Source: Sanderia malayensis (Eukaryota > Cnidaria > Scyphozoa > Semaeostomeae > Pelagiidae). From it: DNA of 64,000 nt. The translations under genes were made by a program, and so were the position numbers. The notes beneath the pieces are model-generated. The model ran no database searches. It saw only the letters and a list, made by a program, of their open reading frames with translations, and was not told the DNA's origin. Of this stretch, positions 61,801 through 64,000 are shown piece after piece. The stretch's first letter is position 1, and every line of letters starts with the position of its first letter. The stretch covers positions 3,810,392 through 3,874,391 of the forward strand of contig RQOL01000616.1 in NCBI GenBank assembly GCA_013076295.1, written 5' to 3'.

Positions 61801-63857
61801 ACACTGTTCTTTCCATGCTCATTGAATCTCATTATTATTCTGCCTTTTTCAAAGTCCCAAATAAAGCAACCATTCTTTGATGTGGCAGCAACCAGGCAGT
61901 TCAGATCACCTAAAAAAAGGGTCAGGGGTTGAGCATGCGAACTATATTCGCTAAGGATTCAGTTGAGATTCAGTGTACAACATTGTTCAAGCCATCTTAC
62001 CCGGAGCCCAAGATATCGAGTAAATAGCAGTTTCATTACCAGATGTTGATTTGACCTGGAAGCAAAGGGAAAAAGTAATTGTTTGGTTAGATAATGATTT
62101 AATGATTTAATAATGATTATAGATAGTACAGATGCAAGTATCAAAATACCATCAGAAAAATGTATTTGCTTTTAAAAGTCGAGGATCATGTGATGATCAT
62201 GATACATGCTGCCATAACGATTTAAGGAAATGTTTTATAGGTTAAGCTTAGTCAACATAATGTAGATCTCTCTTCACGATGCTCTCGGTAGATTTGAAGG
62301 CAGCTTAGCACGTAATATACAACATACAATAAGACATAGGATATTACAGGGTATGATAACTTACAGCTTCCATTTTTTGAATATTCCAAACTTTGATACT
62401 GCCATCGAAAGAGCAAGTAGCCAGCAAATCAGGATCCTCAGGGTGGAACTTGCAATCGAAAATTGTCTCTATGTGACCCTATGACAAAACATGAACTAAT
62501 TAAGCTCGACCAGGGCTATGGTGCACCCAGACTTTGGACCATTTCAGAAGGCTTAGAAAGCTTGAAAATATGTGTCTTGGTGTCTGATCAAATCTTGTGC
62601 ATTATCAGTTGTGCGTTGAAAATAAGAAGGACTACATTAAGACTTACATAATCTCTTAAGAAATCCCATCTTTGTTTTCCAATGTCGTAAAGCCCAATGC
62701 CACCATCGAGAAACGTGCAAGCCATGTGACATGGAGGTATCTGATAGTAATTGCTTTGGGAGCTTTGCATTCTCCCAGATGAAGAGGACGTCGATGAAAC
62801 TGGCTTATGGAGAGCGTTTTTCGAAGCATTGTCCTCCGCAGGGGACATTGGCTGCGCAATCACGCAGAGGGAATGAAAACCAGTTTCTTTCAGTTTCAGA
62901 TTCAAGACTGGAGATTCTTTTGACACGCTCCACACTCGAAGCACTCCACTTTGCGTATCTATGTATAGAGACAACAATTATAAACCATGCTCGCAGTTGG
63001 TCATATACAGCCATTAATAAATCATGAAGCCTAGTTCTCACATAATTGCTAAGGGTCGCTGGTAAAACTGAGATACCGACTATACGAAAACACATCGCTA
63101 GTCATAGCTTTAGATGACTCATAAAGACAGCCAAAGACCCTTAACGATTACATGGAAACCAGGCTTACTTAGTAGAGCAAAAGGTTCGCGTACCTCCGCT
63201 CACAAACATTCCAGGTGCATTGACAATCCAAGAAAATCCGGAGATTTTAGCGGCGGCACTTGGAAGCTTGAAATTCATGATCACAGTAGCTGATAGCGAA
63301 TCGATTAACCTGATTCCAGCTCGCTTTTTATTTCCGACGAGCAAGTAATCATGTGATAAGTAATCCCACTGCAAATCTTGAACAGGGTCATCATCATCAT
63401 CATCATCTGCTTCCGGTCGTAATACGTGTTTCTGTAATTTCTGACCGGGATTCAAAAACGATAACGAACCGTCTTTATGGCCGAAGGCGATTTTACCGCT
63501 CTGCTTTCGATTCCACGAGAACTGGGTTATATTCGAGTAGAAACTCAACGTATCTTTATGCGATATGAGCTCTTGATTCAAAGCAGTATTCCATGTGAAT
63601 AGTGGCCCAGAGCCATAAGTAAAAGAGAGGACGTCCTTCTCGTGAATACACCATTCTATACAGATGGGCGTTTCTTTGATTTGCTTGAGTCTCCATAACA
63701 CTCTTTGCTCGGAGATATCCCAAATGATAATTTCTTTCTCTGTGCTTGCGCTTGCTAGAATGTTAGAGTCGCATGGGTTCCAACTGATGGCAGTGATCAT
63801 CTTCTTGTGGGCAGACACTACAGAATGTAGTTTGAATTTCAGCAGAGTCTTGTCCCA
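52848..63857 (-). CDS. WDR17: WDR17-like WD-repeat/TPR-type protein, 5' end cut by window edge
   Basis: Twenty-seven exons in the window, minus strand: 63857-63194, 62958-62648, 62478-62365, 62055-62001, 61909-61735, 61573-61487, 61295-61207, 61071-60996, 60900-60873, 60718-60594, 60404-60202, 60109-59970, 59835-59710, 59291-59136, 56978-56914, 56764-56689, 56478-56303, 56150-56051, 55969-55833, 55639-55528, 55426-55285, 55144-55042, 54945-54844, 54720-54625, 54225-54149, 54058-53952, 52967-52848. They close in frame to 1253 aa; human WDR17 is about 1320, so about 70 N-terminal residues lie beyond the right edge. The N-terminal two thirds are WD40 blades (for example HADVYGLTC-type AADVYGLTCH, SGSDDGTIRIWDY, SGSWDY), the rest an alpha-helical repeat region (YFQD/YFHDA, LIRGNELELA, SCIRTEK, ICAYTGALLAIRKQY). 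It ends FLEDGFSALPYNEALMW...NPF, the conserved family terminus. The molecular role is poorly known. Two introns appear to use GC donors. An aspartate run (DDDDDDD) lies in an early blade. Confidence 0.92.
52968..53951 (-). other. last WDR17 intron
   Basis: This 984-bp intron separates the final two WDR17 exons. A 123-codon plus-strand ORF (53626-53997) lies mostly inside it and overlaps the penultimate exon in antisense. I recognise nothing in it and treat it as chance. Confidence 0.6.
56979..59135 (-). other. WDR17 intron hosting the GPCR gene
   Basis: This is the largest WDR17 intron (2.16 kb). The GPCR frame takes 57468-58505, leaving about 490 bp on its 3' side and 630 bp on its 5' side. 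The remaining sequence shows no repeat or transposon end, so nothing obvious explains how the receptor got there. Confidence 0.75.
57468..58505 (-). CDS. rhodopsin-family (class A) GPCR nested in a WDR17 intron
   Basis: A single-exon 345-codon reading frame with seven hydrophobic segments, lying inside the WDR17 intron 56979-59135 on the same strand. Class A landmarks: Asn36 (1.50), Asp64 (2.50, NVIDCLIG), Cys87 (3.25), DRY at 114-116, CFLP with Pro237 (6.50), and Asn278-Pro279 in TM7. NPxxY is NPLIL, with Leu282 in place of Tyr. The loop between TM4 and TM5 is very short and has no Cys, so the usual C3.25 disulphide partner is missing. A short second extracellular loop of this kind is known from melanocortin, cannabinoid and related receptors, but the ligand cannot be predicted. 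The basic, Ser/Thr-containing tail could take phosphorylation. The start MTCGTM gives a short extracellular N-terminus without a signal peptide, normal for the family. Confidence 0.88.
   Translation of the reverse strand: MTCGTMHPDQTAISTANVHALAVIGTLVAISIVLMNLTVAYLIVKLRLFRSISYKFIFCLNVIDCLIGLLVIPLILVLLLLQKKDFCPLEYTIQLSTFFFVQLSGIMIVIITLDRYMHMRYLTRYCLHMTRKRAIALVCMNFLSCCVTGILLTLATIYGFVFQFELPFMIMYLLLIFVIFLLYAKTYVSLKNRVQELPSIRRGSEQKQCNQKREKFEVIFGKGMMVVFLSTSLCFLPCFVVGTIWVHKKYVREVEPESSLHATLFWTIILMYSNSLFNPLILLCFNRRLRKYILVRLLRYKVTSYFFKTRRGSLSPTWAPDEMQAFRKEMTTHRHIQFGNTDYNA
59859..59912. repeat. CAT/ATC trinucleotide microsatellite
   Basis: Interrupted catcatcatc runs lie in the WDR17 intron between exons ending at 59970 and starting at 59835. 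The long minus ORF across it (with a run of Asp) comes from the microsatellite. Confidence 0.85.
60471..60504. repeat. 15-bp perfect hairpin in a WDR17 intron
   Basis: Arms agagttagcagagat (60471-60485) and its reverse complement (60490-60504) flank gcat. A short tandem array of tgtatagtgagatata follows up to about 60588, directly against the splice donor of the exon ending at 60594. Confidence 0.85.
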
Positions 63858-64000
63858 CTAGAATCGAATAACAAAAACGTTCTTATTAAGTATCGCGTGT
63901 GAATCTGCCATTTCAGATATAATACAAATATTACCTGTTAATTTTACATTAATTTTTTTGCATTAATTAATTTTACGTTAATTAATTCATTTTACGAAAT
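63858..64000. other. WDR17 intron at the right edge
   Basis: A clean acceptor (minus strand TTCGATTCTAG before TGG at 63857) shows that an upstream WDR17 exon lies beyond the window. This segment is AT-rich intron with ttaatt repeats and no start codon that would make sense as the gene's beginning. Confidence 0.75.

Noticed and set aside
1..64000. CRISPR array, prophage, integron or bacterial operon
   Set aside because: The window is spliced animal DNA. The tandem repeats have no CRISPR-like unit/spacer form, and no cas or phage genes are present.

Overview
This is animal nuclear DNA, AT-rich and intron-rich. The telomere-type (TTAGGG)n blocks, a Dachsous-type cadherin, KIDINS220, tripeptidyl peptidase 1 and WDR17 together point to a metazoan. 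Mostly short introns (about 80-1200 bp), dense packing (eight protein genes in 64 kb) and a TPP1 gene (absent from the standard fly and worm models) make an early-branching or otherwise compact invertebrate genome, for example a sponge, plausible. I cannot name the species from sequence alone.

Layout, left to right. 1-1.5 kb: a repeat block with a 48-bp minisatellite, two tRNA-derived SINE-like heads and a composite satellite of about 137-bp units that contain telomere repeats. 1.5-4.0 kb (+): FDXACB1-like gene (Rossmann methyltransferase-like domain plus ferredoxin-fold anticodon-binding domain), whose start codon lies about 40 bp past the satellite. 4.2-6.1 kb (-): choline/ethanolamine phosphotransferase-like gene, convergent with the first. 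7.2-10.9 kb (+): MFSD8/CLN7 lysosomal transporter. 10.9-17.5 kb: non-coding, with a fold-back element and microsatellites. 17.5-33.4 kb (+): complete KIDINS220 (ankyrin repeats, KAP NTPase, SAM-like region). 34.2-35.9 kb (-): intronless TPP1/CLN2. 35.9-41.1 kb: a transposon-derived island (two MITEs, tandem repeats, inverted dispersed repeats). 41.1-51.7 kb (-): Dachsous-type cadherin with 27 cadherin repeats. 52.8-63.9 kb (-): WDR17, cut by the right edge at its 5' end, with an intronless rhodopsin-family GPCR nested in one intron.

Exon structures were worked out by hand from splice sites, reading phase and similarity to the known families. In every multi-exon gene the phases close without a frameshift. 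Resulting lengths: FDXACB1 695 aa, phosphotransferase 395 aa, MFSD8 528 aa, KIDINS220 1751 aa, TPP1 583 aa, Dachsous 3354 aa, WDR17 1253 aa in the window, GPCR 345 aa.

There is no operon-like functional unit. Two loose themes are visible: lysosomal genes whose human counterparts cause neuronal ceroid lipofuscinosis (MFSD8 and TPP1) flank KIDINS220, and membrane signalling or adhesion scaffolds (KIDINS220, Dachsous, GPCR) dominate the coding content. The least expected items are the telomere-repeat satellite acting as the only sequence upstream of FDXACB1, a changed catalytic motif in the phosphotransferase, the furin-like site and catenin-binding-like motif in the cadherin, and two GC-AG introns plus a nested GPCR in WDR17.
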